A DNA stretch of 60,601 nucleotides from an uncultured Verrucomicrobia subdivision 3 bacterium (GTDB taxonomy: Bacteria > Verrucomicrobiota > Verrucomicrobiia > Limisphaerales > UBA11358). The notes beneath the pieces are model-generated. The model saw nothing but the letters and a program-made list of their open reading frames with translations, was not told the origin of the DNA and did no database searches. Shown here piece after piece: positions 1 to 10,939 of the stretch (the first letter of the stretch is position 1; each line of letters opens with the position of its first letter). The stretch spans positions 1 to 60,601 of the forward strand of contig CAIKKJ010000206.1 in assembly GCA_903827955.1 (NCBI GenBank), written 5' to 3'. Position numbers and translations under genes: made by a program.

Positions 1-557
1 CGGTCGGCGCGCTCGAACACGGTGACTTCGTGGCCAGCCTTGTTCAATTGCGCGGCAGCGGAAAGTCCCGCTGGGCCAGAGCCGACAACGGCAACTTTTT
101 TGCCAGTGCGCTTCTTCGGTGTTTCAGGGACGACCCAGCCGTTGGCCCAGCCGTGGTCAATGATGCTGACCTCGATGTTTTTGATCGTGACGGCGGGTTC
201 TTTCATACCCAACACGCACGAGCCTTCGCACGGGGCAGGGCAAACGCGGCCGGTGAACTCGGGGAAATTATTGGTTTTGTGCAGCCGGTCCAGCGCCTCG
301 CGCCACAGACCGCGATAAACCAAATCGTTCCATTCGGGAATGAGGTTGTGAATCGGGCAGCCGCTGGCCATGCCGCTGACGAGCTGGCCGGTGTGGCAGA
401 ACGGAATGCCGCAATCCATGCAGCGCGCGCCCTGTTTTTTCAGGTCGGCCTCGGACTGGTGCAGGTGAATTTCCTTCCAGTCCGCGATGCGCGCGAGTGG
501 TGTGCGGTCGGCGGGCAGTTCGCGTTGGAACTCCAAAAATCCAGTGGGTTTTCCCAT
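1..557 (-). CDS. gltD: Glutamate synthase small subunit, N-terminal part (runs off window)
   Basis: This is the beta subunit of NADPH-dependent glutamate synthase, which takes electrons from NADPH by FAD and passes them through 4Fe-4S clusters to GltB. About 185 codons are visible; the rest lies beyond the left edge. The N-terminal iron-sulfur domain is clear: cysteines at about residues 46, 49, 54 and 67 (CMDCGIPFC) and at 106, 110 and 114 (CPAPCEGSC). The FAD-binding loop GSGPAG follows at about 159-164. The ATG at 557 gives the usual [10 protein letters not shown] opening of the family. It lies 29 bp after the gltB stop on the same strand, so gltB-gltD is an operon. Confidence 0.95.
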   Translation of the reverse strand, partial: MGKPTGFLEFQRELPADRTPLARIADWKEIHLHQSEADLKKQGARCMDCGIPFCHTGQLVSGMASGCPIHNLIPEWNDLVYRGLWREALDRLHKTNNFPEFTGRVCPAPCEGSCVLGMKEPAVTIKNIEVSIIDHGWANGWVVPETPKKRTGKKVAVVGSGPAGLSAAAQLNKAGHEVTVFERAD

Positions 558-586
558 TTTAGTTCAGTGTAAAATTGAATTTGGTT

Positions 587-3500
587 TCAGTGACCGCCCT
601 TGACATTTTCTTCAAACGCAGCCATGACCGCCTCGTCGCCGGTCAAACCTTGCGACTGCACTTTTTTGAGTGACAGCAATACGCGTTTGTAATCTTGCGG
701 CATGACTTTGACGAATTTTGGAATGAAGTCTTTCCAGTTCGCCAGCATGTTCGCCGCGCGCTGGCACTGGGTGTAAGTCTGGTAGCGCTGAATCAATTTC
801 CAGACTTCTTCAATCTCGTTGGCATCCTCCAATTTTTCCAACCCAACGAGTTCCATGTTGCAGCGCGTGTGAAAATCGCCCGCCTCGTCCAAGACATAGG
901 CCACACCACCGCTCATGCCGGCGGCGAAATTGCGTCCGGTCTTGCCGAGAATCACGACGCGTCCGCCGGTCATGTATTCGCAGCCGTGATCGCCCACGCC
1001 TTCGACGACGGCGTTGACGCCGGAGTTGCGGACGGCGAAGCGTTCACCGGCCATGCCGCAGACAAAAATTTCTCCGGCGGTCGCGCCGTAAAGCGCCACA
1101 TTGCCGATGATAATGTTATCCTGCGAAGCAAAGGTTGAACCCTTTGGCGGATAGACAATAAGTTTGCCGCCGCTCAAGCCTTTGCCGAAGTAATCATTCG
1201 CATCGCCTTCAAGTTCGTGCGTCATTCCCTTCGGCATGAAAGCGCCAAAACTTTGTCCAGCACTGCCGTTGAACTTCAGGTGCACCGTGTCTTCCGGCAA
1301 GCCGGCGGGGCCGTGCTTCTTCGTGATTTCACTCCCAACGATGGTGCCGACCACCCGGTTCACGTTGATGATCGGCAGTTCGGCCTTCACCTTTTCGCCG
1401 CGTTCGATGGCGGGTTTGCAAATATCGAGCAGCTTGGTCACGTCGAGCGATTTTTCCAAACCATGATCCTGATTCTCGGAGCGGAAGCGTCCGATTTCCG
1501 GGCCGACATTGGGTTGGTGCAAAATCGGCGAGATGTCGAGGCCGTTCGCCTTCCAATGTTCAATCGCCTTCCACGGAATCAATTTATCCGTGCGACCAAC
1601 CATGTCTTCCAATTTGCGGAAGCCAAGCTTGGCCATGATCTCGCGCAGTTCCATCGCAATGAAACGCATGAAATTCACGACGTGATCCGCCTCGCCGGTG
1701 AACCGCTTGCGGAGGCGCGGATCTTGCGTGGCGACGCCGACGGGGCAGGTGTTCAGGTGACAAACGCGCATCATGATGCAACCCATCACGACGAGCGGTG
1801 CGGTGGCAAAACCAAATTCTTCCGCGCCGAGCAGTGCGGCCACGGCCACATCGCGGCCGGTTTTCAACTGGCCGTCGGTCTCGACGTAGATGCGACTGCG
1901 CAGGCCGTTCAACACGAGTGTCTGGTGCGCCTCGGCCAGGCCGAGTTCCCACGGGCCACCCGCGTGCTTGATCGACGAGAGCGGCGACGCGCCCGTGCCG
2001 CCGTCGTGGCCGGATATCAAAACGACATCCGCGTGCGCCTTGGCGACGCCCGCCGCGACCGTGCCGACGCCGACTTCGGCGACGAGTTTGACGCTGACGC
2101 GCGCGTTGCGGTTGGCGTTTTTTAAGTCGTGGATCAGCTCCGCCAAATCCTCAATGGAATAAATGTCGTGATGCGGCGGCGGTGAAATCAAACCGACACC
2201 GGCAGTCGTGCCGCGCGTTTTGGCGATGTCCGGGAAAACTTTTTTACCGGGCAACTCGCCGCCTTCGCCGGGCTTCGCGCCCTGCGCCATCTTAATCTGG
2301 ATTTCTTTCGCGTTGACGAGGTAATGGCTCGTCACACCGAAGCGGCCGGAAGCGACCTGCTTGATGGCAGAATTTTTTGAGTCGCCGCGTTCGTTGGTCC
2401 AGATATAGCGCTCTGGATCTTCGCCACCTTCGCCGGTGTTGCTGCGACCGCCAAGGCGGTTCATGGCAATGGCGAGGGTCTCGTGCGCTTCCTTGGAAAT
2501 GGAGCCGTAACTCATCGCGCCGGTCTTGAAACGCTTCACGAGGCTTTCTACGGATTCAACTTCTTCAATCGGAATCGCCGTTTCCGCAAACTTGAAATCC
2601 AGCAAACCGCGCAAGGTGCAAAGTGTTTTGGCGCGGTCGTTGATGAGGTCGGCGTATTCGCGATAAATTTTTTCACTGCCGAGGCGGCAGGCCGTCTGCA
2701 GTTTGTGAATCGTCTGCGGATTGAACAGATGCTGTTCGCCGCCGTCGCGCCACTGATATTGGCCGCCCGCTTCGAGTTCCGGATTGACCGCGACCGGCGG
2801 GAACGCGCGGCGATGGCGGGCGACCGCTTCTTGGGCGATGACGTCGAGGCCGATGCCTTGGATGCGGGTGGGCGTCCAGGTGAAATATTTTTCCACGACG
2901 TCGCTGTTCACGCCGACGGCTTCAAAGATTTGCGCGCCACGATAACTTTGCACCGTGGAGATGCCCATCTTGGCCATGGTCTTGACAACGCCTTTGATGG
3001 CAGCCTTGATGAATTTTTTCACGCCGGTCTTGTGGTCCATGCCGGGCAACAAACCTTCGTGGATCAAATCATCAATCGTTTCGTAGGCGAGATACGGATT
3101 GATGGCGCTGCAGCCGTAGCCGATGAGCAGGGCGAAATGATGCACCTCGCGCGGTTCGCCGGATTCCAGCACGAGGCCGGTTTTACCGCGCGTGCCAACG
3201 CGGATGAGATGGTGATGTAAACCCGCCGTGGCGAGCAATGCGGGAATCGGCGCCATTTCCGGGGAGATTCCCCGGTCGGACAAAATCAAAATGTTTGCGC
3301 CGTCCTTGATGGCCTTGTCGGCGTCGGCAAAAACTTTTTCCAGGGCAGCTTCGAGTCCTTTCGCGCCGTCAGCAGCCTTGAACAAAATGGAAAGAGTTTC
3401 CGATTTGAAACCGGGGCGGCTGATGAAACGCAGCTTGTCCAGTTCCTCATTCGTGAGAATCGGCTGTTCGAGCCGGATGAGCGCGCAGCTTTCCGGTCCG

Positions 3501-5215
3501 GGATTGAGCAGGCCGCCGCGCGAGCCAACCATCGTGTGCGTGGCGGTGACAATTTCTTCGCGGATCGGATCAATCGGCGGGTTCGTGACCTGCGCGAAGA
3601 GCTGTTTGAAATAGTTGTAGAGCAACTGCGGCTTCTCGGACAAAACCGCGAGCGGCGTGTCCGTGCCCATCGAGCCGAGCGGTTGCATGCCGTCGCGCGC
3701 CATCGGGCCGACGATGAAGCGCAAGTCCTCGAACGTATAACCGAACGCCTGTTGCGATTGTAAAACTTTGCGATGTTCGACGCTGGTGTGCTGGTCGGGA
3801 ACCGGCAATTCATCGAGCAGGCAGTGATGTTCATCCAGCCATTTTTTGTAGGGATGCGCCCCGGCGTATTTCTTTTTGAGCTCTTCGTCGGCGATGATGC
3901 GGCCTTGCTCGGTGTCCACGAGGAACATTCTTCCGGGCTGCAAACGTCCCTTTTGCAAAACGCGTTCCGGCGCGACCGGCAACACGCCGGCTTCCGACGC
4001 CATGATCACGACGTCGTCCTTCAAAACGTAATAGCGCGATGGGCGCAAACCATTTCGATCGAGGCACGCACCGATGCGGATGCCGTCGGTGAACGCCATC
4101 GAGGCCGGGCCATCCCACGGTTCGATGAGGCAGGAATGAAATTCGTAGAACGCACGGCGTTCGGCATCCATGCTCTCGTGATTTTCCCACGGCTCGGGAA
4201 TCATCATCATCATGGTGTGCGGCAATTCGCGGCCGGCCATGACGAGCAATTCCACCACGTTGTCAAACTGCGCGGAATCGCTGCCATCAGTGTTGACTAC
4301 GGGGACGACTTTCTTAATGTCGTCGCCGAGCGTGGCGGATTTGAAGTTGGCTTGCGCCGCCTTCATCCAGTTCACATTGCCGCGCAGCGTGTTGATTTCG
4401 CCGTTGTGGGCGATGAGGCGGTTCGGATGGGCGCGGTCCCAGCTCGGAAACGTATTCGTGGAAAAACGTGAATGCACCAGCGCCATGGCCGTGGTGACGG
4501 CGGGATTGCGCAGGTCGTCGTAATATTTTTCCACCTGCTCGGACATGAGCATGCCTTTGTAGATGATGGTGCGCGCCGACAGGCTGGAAACGTAAAAAAT
4601 GTTTCCGCCGGCAAAAGTTTTGCCGTAGCGGATGCGCTGCTCCGCAATTTTGCGGATGACGAAAAGTTTTCTTTCAAACGCCGCATCGTCCTTGATGGCG
4701 GCATTGCGGCTGACGAACACTTGCGCCATGAACGGCTCGGCGGCCACGGCGGTTTTGCCGAGCGAGGAATTATCCACCGGCACATCGCGCCAGCCGAGCA
4801 CGGTCTGGCCTTCATCGGAAACGATTTTGGTGATCTCTTTTTTGATGGCGTCGCGTTCGGCGGGATTTTTCGGCAGAAACATCTGGCCAACGCCGTATTG
4901 GCAGAACGCCGGCAGCTTGAAACCGAGTTTGGCCGCCTCGACCACAAAAAAATCATGTGGCACTTGAATGAGAATACCCGCACCGTCGCCGGTGTTTGCC
5001 TCGCAGCCACACGCGCCGCGATGGTCGAGGTTGACGAGGATTTGCAGCGCGTCGCTCACCAACTGATGGGACTTCTTGCCCTTCATGTTGACGACGAAGC
5101 CGAGCCCGCAGGCGTCGTGCTCGAATTGCGGGTCGTAAAGTCCCTGTTTCTCCGGCGGAGAGATCCGAGGTTGCGCCGGTTGGTTATTAGAATTATTGGT
5201 CAAGTCGCTATTCAT
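587..5215 (-). CDS. gltB: Glutamate synthase large subunit
   Basis: The alpha subunit hydrolyses glutamine and uses the ammonia to turn 2-oxoglutarate into glutamate in the cytoplasm. At 1542 residues it has the normal length. The class II amidotransferase nucleophile is the Cys in HDACGLGF (residue 36), so a propeptide of 35 residues would be removed. The FMN domain lies roughly at 830-1200. The 3Fe-4S cysteines are in [15 protein letters not shown] near residue 1145, and a C-terminal GXGXG beta-helix domain follows. The first gene of a gltB-gltD operon. The 136-bp upstream gap contains a weak inverted repeat (GCAATAA/TTATTGC, 5270-5302) but no promoter I would defend. Confidence 0.97.
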   Translation of the reverse strand: MNSDLTNNSNNQPAQPRISPPEKQGLYDPQFEHDACGLGFVVNMKGKKSHQLVSDALQILVNLDHRGACGCEANTGDGAGILIQVPHDFFVVEAAKLGFKLPAFCQYGVGQMFLPKNPAERDAIKKEITKIVSDEGQTVLGWRDVPVDNSSLGKTAVAAEPFMAQVFVSRNAAIKDDAAFERKLFVIRKIAEQRIRYGKTFAGGNIFYVSSLSARTIIYKGMLMSEQVEKYYDDLRNPAVTTAMALVHSRFSTNTFPSWDRAHPNRLIAHNGEINTLRGNVNWMKAAQANFKSATLGDDIKKVVPVVNTDGSDSAQFDNVVELLVMAGRELPHTMMMMIPEPWENHESMDAERRAFYEFHSCLIEPWDGPASMAFTDGIRIGACLDRNGLRPSRYYVLKDDVVIMASEAGVLPVAPERVLQKGRLQPGRMFLVDTEQGRIIADEELKKKYAGAHPYKKWLDEHHCLLDELPVPDQHTSVEHRKVLQSQQAFGYTFEDLRFIVGPMARDGMQPLGSMGTDTPLAVLSEKPQLLYNYFKQLFAQVTNPPIDPIREEIVTATHTMVGSRGGLLNPGPESCALIRLEQPILTNEELDKLRFISRPGFKSETLSILFKAADGAKGLEAALEKVFADADKAIKDGANILILSDRGISPEMAPIPALLATAGLHHHLIRVGTRGKTGLVLESGEPREVHHFALLIGYGCSAINPYLAYETIDDLIHEGLLPGMDHKTGVKKFIKAAIKGVVKTMAKMGISTVQSYRGAQIFEAVGVNSDVVEKYFTWTPTRIQGIGLDVIAQEAVARHRRAFPPVAVNPELEAGGQYQWRDGGEQHLFNPQTIHKLQTACRLGSEKIYREYADLINDRAKTLCTLRGLLDFKFAETAIPIEEVESVESLVKRFKTGAMSYGSISKEAHETLAIAMNRLGGRSNTGEGGEDPERYIWTNERGDSKNSAIKQVASGRFGVTSHYLVNAKEIQIKMAQGAKPGEGGELPGKKVFPDIAKTRGTTAGVGLISPPPHHDIYSIEDLAELIHDLKNANRNARVSVKLVAEVGVGTVAAGVAKAHADVVLISGHDGGTGASPLSSIKHAGGPWELGLAEAHQTLVLNGLRSRIYVETDGQLKTGRDVAVAALLGAEEFGFATAPLVVMGCIMMRVCHLNTCPVGVATQDPRLRKRFTGEADHVVNFMRFIAMELREIMAKLGFRKLEDMVGRTDKLIPWKAIEHWKANGLDISPILHQPNVGPEIGRFRSENQDHGLEKSLDVTKLLDICKPAIERGEKVKAELPIINVNRVVGTIVGSEITKKHGPAGLPEDTVHLKFNGSAGQSFGAFMPKGMTHELEGDANDYFGKGLSGGKLIVYPPKGSTFASQDNIIIGNVALYGATAGEIFVCGMAGERFAVRNSGVNAVVEGVGDHGCEYMTGGRVVILGKTGRNFAAGMSGGVAYVLDEAGDFHTRCNMELVGLEKLEDANEIEEVWKLIQRYQTYTQCQRAANMLANWKDFIPKFVKVMPQDYKRVLLSLKKVQSQGLTGDEAVMAAFEENVKGGH

Positions 5216-5351
5216 CGTTCGGCTGATAAGCCTGCGTTCAGCTATTTTTTACTAAATATTTTCCGCTTCGCAATAATTCATTTCGGAAATTGCGGTTATT
5301 GCGGGATTAGAAACGGGTGTTTTGCAACGGGCTTGCAGTAGCGTGGCCGCT

Positions 5352-8216
5352 CTAGCTGCCATTTTTCAGCGCATCCAGCCGCGCGCCGGCTTGCTGCCAT
5401 TTCAAACTGCCCGCCGGTGCATTGGTCAAAGAAATCTCCAGCTGGCGGATGGCGGCGTTGGTGTCGCGGCGATTTTCCGCAATCTCGGCAAGGCCGAAAT
5501 GCACGCTAAACGGATCCACTGCGGCGTTGGTCAGGAGCAGATAATCTTTTTCTGCCGCTGCAAAATCTTGCAGTTGCATTTCGGCGATGGCGCGATTCAG
5601 GCGGATGGACGGCAGGTTGGTCAGCGCGAGCGCGTGGTGGAGCACCGGTAAGGCCTCGGCGGCGCGGCGCGTCTGGATGAGTAGCGCGGCGCGGTTGTTC
5701 AGCGCGGAAATATTGTCGGGGTTTTTTGCGAGCTGTGCTTCGACCAGTGCCAGCGCATTCGTGGCATCGCCGAACGCGAGGTAGGCTTTGAAGACTGTCT
5801 CGGCCACTTGCACGTCATGCGGATGGCTGGCGGCCAGGTCGGACAACACTTGTCGGCCTTGCAGAACGTTTGTTTGGGCAAACCACGAACGCGCTTCCAG
5901 CACTGCCAGTTCGGTTTCCAAGGTCAATCCCGCCGGTGTGGAATGGTCCAGCCGGCGGCGCATTTCCTTGATGCCCGCAAAAACTTCCGCGTGCATATTG
6001 CAGCGCGAATAGAGCTGCACGAGGGCAATTTGCGGCGGCAATTCATCAGCTGCCAGTTCGTGGGCGCGGTCAAATTCCGCCCACGCCTGCCGTGGCCAGC
6101 CGGCTGTCAGGCAGGCGTTGCCGAGGAGGAAGCGGATGCCCGGATGATCCAGTTCGCCGCAGGCGCTGACGGCTTGCGCCAGTTGTTGGATGTTTCGGAA
6201 CTGTTTTGACAATCCGCCGATGCTGGTAAGTGAAACCGGTTTACCGGCGAGCAAATTCGAGCAGACCTGCGCGTTCACTGCCGCCGCAAAGTTGTTGGTG
6301 TTGAGTGCGAGCGACTGGGCGAAACGTGTCTGGGCCGCGAGAAGTTTTCCCTGTCGCTGGAGCACCACGCCCCAATCATCCAGTGCCGCAGAATACCAGT
6401 CGCGCAGAAAAATTGCCTCGTCATGCTGCGCCGGCACAAGGCCGAAATGGTGTTTAAAAAAAACCTCCCCCGCCGCCGGCCGCAAATGTTTTGGCGTGAG
6501 CGCGGAGAGGTTCAGCTGCCACTCGGTGTCCCAAAACTTCTCGCCCGCCGCGATGGTTGCGGCAGATACGGCGGCGCGCTCGAAATGATTTTCCGGATAC
6601 GGCTCCAACCTGGCCGCCGCGCCGAGCGGTTGCGGCTGGAACAGTTCAAACAGGAAAATTCCGTTGTGCGGTTGGAGGAAATAAATTTTGTTCGTGCGCG
6701 CCACGTGGTTGAGCAACTGCAAAACCTTGTCGAGGCTGATGTCGCCGCTGCCGGGCTGCCAGCCGGCTGGTAATTTTCGCTCCAAGGCGGCGCGATATCG
6801 GCCGTTGGGAAGCAGTTGCAGGTTGGCGGCAAGCCAATTGTCGGCATCCGCCCGCCGGGTCAACGCCGCCTGCACCAGCGACAGTTTGATGCTGTCATCA
6901 GCGAGCACAATGCCGCCGCCCGCTGGCAACGTCGCGGCCACAGTGCGGCCAAAAAGTTCGAGCGTTGGCCGTCCGCCGCCGACCATCGCGGGCCAATTGC
7001 GGGCCAGCAGCGCAATGGTGACGAGCAGCAGCAGCGCAATGGTGACGAGCAGCAGCGGCGCGAGTAGCAAGGGCAGCGGATAGCGTTGGAACAGCAGTCT
7101 GGCTTTTTCAAACCGCGAACGTGAGCGGCGTTCCGGCGGGATAAAAATTGGGAATAGCAGATTGCTTGCGAGAAAGGCCGTGCCCAATGCGCACAGGTAA
7201 TCGAATGTCAGCAGCGGCATTTCGATGCCCATCTCCGAACGCACAATCGCGCGTGGCCCGACAATCGGGTCAAAGGCCAGCCACACGCAGGCCAGCAGCA
7301 GCACAAACCGCAAGCCGCGCAGCATGCGCACTTGCATTTTATCCAGCGGCGGCAGGTTGGGCGCGTCCTCATTTTTCATCCGCATGAGGCACGGCAGCAC
7401 CGGGACGAGCAGATAAACCAGCACGCCGATCACCGCGAGTCGGTGCCACGACCAGAAGTTGTAATAGAGCACGTGAAATGTGCCTTTGAGCGAACGCAGC
7501 GGTGCCAGCCATGATTCACCCGCGCCCAATGCTGAATGGGGATTCAGGCTGTGCCCGAGTGCCGGCAGGAAAAAAAACGCGAAGCCTGCCGCTCCCAATA
7601 ACGCCGTCCGCAACAAAAAATCTTTCTCAAAAAACCGCAGCCCGCGCAGCCAGATCAGAGCACCGACGAATAGCGGTAGCGTGACCAGCATCACCCAGTT
7701 TTCCGCCATGCCTGTGCTCCACCCGAGCACGGCGGCATCCAGCCAGTGACGTTTTTTTTCGACGTTGTGCTCCAGCAGGCACCACCCCGCCGTGGCCAGC
7801 AGCAGCACATCCAGCATCTCGCCGGAAAAGGCCGTGGCCTCCCGCCAGAAATCCAGTTGCAAGCCGCAGCTGATCACGCCGAGCAACACTGGCAGTCGCG
7901 CCAACCAGGTTTTTTCCGGCCGGCCATTCGGGAGGAGTAATTCAATTGAACGCGCCACCGCACCGAGCGTCAGCGCCGCCAGTGCCGCCGCAAAAAAATT
8001 TAGCGCCACGGGAATCCAGCCAGCGGGCAGCAGGTGAAATGGTTGGGTGAGCAGCCAGGTCAGCGGGCGGTCTGCTGAAGGAATCCAGTCCCAGCCAGCG
8101 ACTTTGCACGTCGCTGCGAGGCTGCCGGGCGTCATCCCGTGGCTCAACGTCAGCGCGTAAAATAAAAACGCCGCGCCAGCCACCTGTCTGGGAAATTTAT
8201 TCTGGCCTGCTGTCAC
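5352..8216 (-). CDS. DUF2723 multi-spanning membrane protein with C-terminal TPR region
   Basis: A large inner-membrane protein, about 954 residues. The N-terminal half has some ten hydrophobic segments and the layout of the DUF2723 family (related to TMEM260, a protein O-mannosyltransferase). A loop-and-TPR half follows, with repeats in the last 350 residues. A glycosyltransferase role is inferred from the family only; the donor is unknown. The open frame extends to an ATG at 8330, but that part is antisense-like, arginine-rich and overlaps the helicase gene by 77 bp. I therefore prefer the GTG at 8216, just ahead of the first membrane segment. A perfect 24-bp tandem duplication (7008-7055) repeats LLVTIALL in a membrane segment. 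Last gene of the dnaX-side run. Confidence 0.8.
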   Translation of the reverse strand: MTAGQNKFPRQVAGAAFLFYALTLSHGMTPGSLAATCKVAGWDWIPSADRPLTWLLTQPFHLLPAGWIPVALNFFAAALAALTLGAVARSIELLLPNGRPEKTWLARLPVLLGVISCGLQLDFWREATAFSGEMLDVLLLATAGWCLLEHNVEKKRHWLDAAVLGWSTGMAENWVMLVTLPLFVGALIWLRGLRFFEKDFLLRTALLGAAGFAFFFLPALGHSLNPHSALGAGESWLAPLRSLKGTFHVLYYNFWSWHRLAVIGVLVYLLVPVLPCLMRMKNEDAPNLPPLDKMQVRMLRGLRFVLLLACVWLAFDPIVGPRAIVRSEMGIEMPLLTFDYLCALGTAFLASNLLFPIFIPPERRSRSRFEKARLLFQRYPLPLLLAPLLLVTIALLLLVTIALLARNWPAMVGGGRPTLELFGRTVAATLPAGGGIVLADDSIKLSLVQAALTRRADADNWLAANLQLLPNGRYRAALERKLPAGWQPGSGDISLDKVLQLLNHVARTNKIYFLQPHNGIFLFELFQPQPLGAAARLEPYPENHFERAAVSAATIAAGEKFWDTEWQLNLSALTPKHLRPAAGEVFFKHHFGLVPAQHDEAIFLRDWYSAALDDWGVVLQRQGKLLAAQTRFAQSLALNTNNFAAAVNAQVCSNLLAGKPVSLTSIGGLSKQFRNIQQLAQAVSACGELDHPGIRFLLGNACLTAGWPRQAWAEFDRAHELAADELPPQIALVQLYSRCNMHAEVFAGIKEMRRRLDHSTPAGLTLETELAVLEARSWFAQTNVLQGRQVLSDLAASHPHDVQVAETVFKAYLAFGDATNALALVEAQLAKNPDNISALNNRAALLIQTRRAAEALPVLHHALALTNLPSIRLNRAIAEMQLQDFAAAEKDYLLLTNAAVDPFSVHFGLAEIAENRRDTNAAIRQLEISLTNAPAGSLKWQQAGARLDALKNGS
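7008..7055. repeat. Perfect 24-bp tandem duplication inside a coding region
   Basis: Two identical 24-bp units (7008-7031 and 7032-7055, starting CAGCGCAATGGTGACG) lie inside the DUF2723 gene. They add eight residues in frame to a hydrophobic segment. Identity is complete, so the duplication appears recent. Confidence 0.85.
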
Positions 8217-8253
8217 GATGAGGGATTCTTTTGCAAGCCTGCGCCAAAAGCGA

Positions 8254-10275
8254 TCACGAAATCGCCGAGCGCATCGCGGCAAAAAGATTTTTGCCGGATT
8301 CCAACGCCACTGGCGCTTTGGATTTCGCATCCGAATGTTCCACCAGTTCTTCCGGCAGCTCCTTTAAGAACGGTGACGGGTGGCACGGCAACAGTTGTCC
8401 GTATTTTTTCCGGCCGCCGCAATGGCTGATGGTCAGCGTCTGCATCGCCCGCGTCACGGCGACATAAAATAACCGACGCTCCTCGTCCATTGTGCCTTCG
8501 ACTTTTGAGCGCGTGTGCGGCAGCAGGCCATCTTCCAGACCGACGACAAAAACATGCGGAAATTCCAAACCCTTGCACGAGTGCATCGTGATGAGCGTCA
8601 CGGCGTCCTGCGTATTTTCTTTTTCCTCTTCGCGGTCGCTGTCGAGCGTGATGCCTTCGAGGAAATTTTCCAGCCGCTCGGCGGGCGCGTTGCCGACGCC
8701 GTCCATTGTCGTCAGCATCTCCCGCAAATTGCGCACGCGGCCCTCGGCGACTTCCGGATCTTTGTCCAATCGGTTCAGCTCCGCAAAATAATTCGCCTCG
8801 TTCAGAAAATTATCCGCCCACGCCTGCAAGCGGAATTCATTTGCGGTCGTCTGCAACTGCCCGTGCACGCGCTCGACAAATTCCACAAACGCCTCAATGC
8901 TTTCACGCGTATTTTTCTGAAACGTCGTCGTCACTAGCGGGTTCTTCATTGCGGCGAACACGGAGCCTTTCCGTTCGTGACTCGCACCGAGCAGTCGCTC
9001 CATCGTCACGTCGCTCAGGCCGCGCGCAGGAACATTCGCGATGCGCAGCAGGCTGATGTCGTCGTGCGGATTCAGGAACATTTTCGTGTAGGCAAGAAAA
9101 TCTTTGATCTCGCGCCGGTCAAAAAAACTTTGCCCGCCGATCAAGTGATAACGCACACCCGCCTTGCGCAATTCCGTTTCCAACGGCCGCGACTGCTGGT
9201 TGGTGCGGAATAAAATCGCGCAATCCCGCCAGGGAATCTGATACGCGAGCCGTTTGAATTCAATCTGCGCCACGGTGTCGCGCGCCTCGTCCTCGTCGTT
9301 CGTGTGGGTCGCAAGCTGGATTTTTGCGCCGGCGCCTTTTTGTGACCACAACGATTTGCCGCGCCGCTGGACGTTGTTTTTGATGATGGCGTTCGCGGCG
9401 TTAAGAATCGTCGTCGTGCTGCGGTAGTTCTGCTCCAGTTTGACGACTTTGATTTCTGGAAAATGCTTTTCCATGTTTAACAAATTCGCCACCTCCGCGC
9501 CACGCCAGCCATAGATGCTCTGGTCGTCATCGCCGACCACACAAAAATTCCGGTGCTCTCGCGTCAGCGAATGCACCAACTCGAACTGCGCCGCGTTCGT
9601 GTCCTGATACTCGTCCACCATGACGTATTTATATTTTTCCCGGCACGCTTCGAGCGCATCGGGATGCTCACGGAACAGGCGCAGCGTCAGCAAAATCAAA
9701 TCATCGAAGTCCACCGCGTTGCACGCATGCAACGCTGATTCATAACGCTTGGCGATGTGTTGGGCGAGCGCGCGGACGCTCGGATCGCCAAACGTCGCCG
9801 AGTTTTCGCCGCCATTCTTGAATTTGCTCAACATCCCCAGCACCGCGCCGGGATCGGTCTTTTCGCCCTTCGCGGAAATGGCGGAAAGGATTTTTTTCAC
9901 CGCCGCAAGCTGTTCTGACTCGTCGTAGATGACAAAGTTTTTTTTGTAGCCGAGCTTCTCGATGTGCTGCCGCAAAATTTTCACGCACAGCGAATGGAAC
10001 GTGCAGATGGTCGGGCGTTCTGGCTTCTGGCCGTCCACGGACTTGCGTTTGGGCAGCAGCTTGTTGACGCGTTCCTGCATTTCGCGCGCGGCCTTGTTCG
10101 TGAAGGTGACGCCGAGGATATTCGCTGGTGCGATCCCGCGATCCACCATGTGCGCGATGCGGAAGGTGATAACGCGCGTCTTGCCTGTGCCTGCGCCCGC
10201 GAGGATCAGCACCGGGCCTTTGATCGTCTCGGCGGCTAGGCGTTGCTGCGGGTTGAGCGTGTTCAGGTTCACCAT
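8254..10275 (-). CDS. UvrD/Rep/PcrA-family ATP-dependent DNA helicase
   Basis: A superfamily 1A 3'-5' DNA helicase, cytoplasmic, used in replication restart and repair. Its 673 residues match the usual length of Rep. Visible motifs are the Q motif LNPQQRLA, Walker A AGAGTGKT (about 27-34), motif Ia FTNKAAREM, Walker B VDEYQDTN, motif III GDDDQSIYGWRGA, motif IV QNYRS, motif V TMHSCKGLEFPHV and motif VI VAVTRAM. The text is close to both Rep and PcrA, so I give no symbol. It starts at the ATG at 10275, 55 bp after the HAD gene and in the same direction. It belongs to the run dnaX-ybaB-recR-HAD-helicase. Confidence 0.93.
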   Translation of the reverse strand: MVNLNTLNPQQRLAAETIKGPVLILAGAGTGKTRVITFRIAHMVDRGIAPANILGVTFTNKAAREMQERVNKLLPKRKSVDGQKPERPTICTFHSLCVKILRQHIEKLGYKKNFVIYDESEQLAAVKKILSAISAKGEKTDPGAVLGMLSKFKNGGENSATFGDPSVRALAQHIAKRYESALHACNAVDFDDLILLTLRLFREHPDALEACREKYKYVMVDEYQDTNAAQFELVHSLTREHRNFCVVGDDDQSIYGWRGAEVANLLNMEKHFPEIKVVKLEQNYRSTTTILNAANAIIKNNVQRRGKSLWSQKGAGAKIQLATHTNDEDEARDTVAQIEFKRLAYQIPWRDCAILFRTNQQSRPLETELRKAGVRYHLIGGQSFFDRREIKDFLAYTKMFLNPHDDISLLRIANVPARGLSDVTMERLLGASHERKGSVFAAMKNPLVTTTFQKNTRESIEAFVEFVERVHGQLQTTANEFRLQAWADNFLNEANYFAELNRLDKDPEVAEGRVRNLREMLTTMDGVGNAPAERLENFLEGITLDSDREEEKENTQDAVTLITMHSCKGLEFPHVFVVGLEDGLLPHTRSKVEGTMDEERRLFYVAVTRAMQTLTISHCGGRKKYGQLLPCHPSPFLKELPEELVEHSDAKSKAPVALESGKNLFAAMRSAIS

Positions 10276-10330
10276 CGGGCGCGGATTTTAATTTGCCGCA
10301 GGGCGAACGCAAGTGTGTGGAAGCTTTTTT

Positions 10331-10939
10331 TTAAAGCTCGCAAAATTCCGCCAGTGCTGACCGTGTTTTCTCTGGCGTTTCGTGCAAAATCGCCCGCCAG
10401 CCGCGCGCCGCGCCTGCCTCGATGTTTTCCAGCCGATCATCAATGTAGATCAAATCCGCGCCGCGCTGGCCGCACATTTTTTCCATCGCGGAATAAATTT
10501 CCGGCTGCGGTTTCATAGCGCCGACTTCGTAGGAAAAAATATAGCCGTCAAAGTTTTGGAAGAACGGAAAATTCCGGCGGACGTGTTCGATGGCGAGGTC
10601 GTTGGTGTTGGAAAAAATGTAGGTCTTGAACCCGCGCCGCCGCAGTTCGGAATGCAAAGCAATTGTGTCCGTCATCTCGGAAAAAATGTCCGCGAAATAG
10701 CTGCTAAATTCCTTCAGGTCACCCTGAAAGCCAACGCCGTCGCGGATGACTTCAAAAAATTTCTGGCGTGTGATTCGACCTGATTCGTAGTCCCAAAGCA
10801 AAGCAGATTCGCCGAGATAGGCGGCTAAATGGTGCGGTGGCCGCGTGGAGCGCGTTGCAATTTTTCCGGCGGCGCGCGACCAATCAAAATCCACCAGCAC
10901 TTTGCCGAGGTCGAAGATGAAGACCGGAGAATTGTTCAC
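10331..10939 (-). CDS. HAD-superfamily hydrolase, YihX-like
   Basis: A 202-residue haloacid dehalogenase-like phosphatase, probably cytoplasmic with a small sugar-phosphate or nucleotide substrate (not predictable). Motif I is FDLGKVLVDFD: the nucleophile Asp is present, and Gly replaces the usual second Asp, as in YihX. Motif II is IFSNTND. The motif III lysine is in GAMKPQPEIY and the motif IV acids are in YIDDRLENI. The helical cap lies at about residues 20-90. The start is a GTG at 10939 that overlaps the recR stop by 4 bp (GTGA), which indicates translational coupling. Confidence 0.85.
   Translation of the reverse strand: MNNSPVFIFDLGKVLVDFDWSRAAGKIATRSTRPPHHLAAYLGESALLWDYESGRITRQKFFEVIRDGVGFQGDLKEFSSYFADIFSEMTDTIALHSELRRRGFKTYIFSNTNDLAIEHVRRNFPFFQNFDGYIFSYEVGAMKPQPEIYSAMEKMCGQRGADLIYIDDRLENIEAGAARGWRAILHETPEKTRSALAEFCEL

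Noticed and set aside
5339-5361. GTAGCG-like sequence at the end of the DUF2723 gene
   Set aside because: Only one arm resembles the double-hairpin repeat; no second arm or inner hairpins can be paired.
8217-8330. N-terminal extension of the DUF2723 protein to the ATG at 8330
   Set aside because: It overlaps the helicase gene by 77 bp and encodes an Arg-rich stretch typical of an out-of-frame shadow; the GTG at 8216 is more plausible.
10318-10336. T-run flanked by AAGCT and AGCT at the end of the HAD gene as a terminator
   Set aside because: The stem is too short, and the helicase follows in the same direction with a short gap, suggesting cotranscription.
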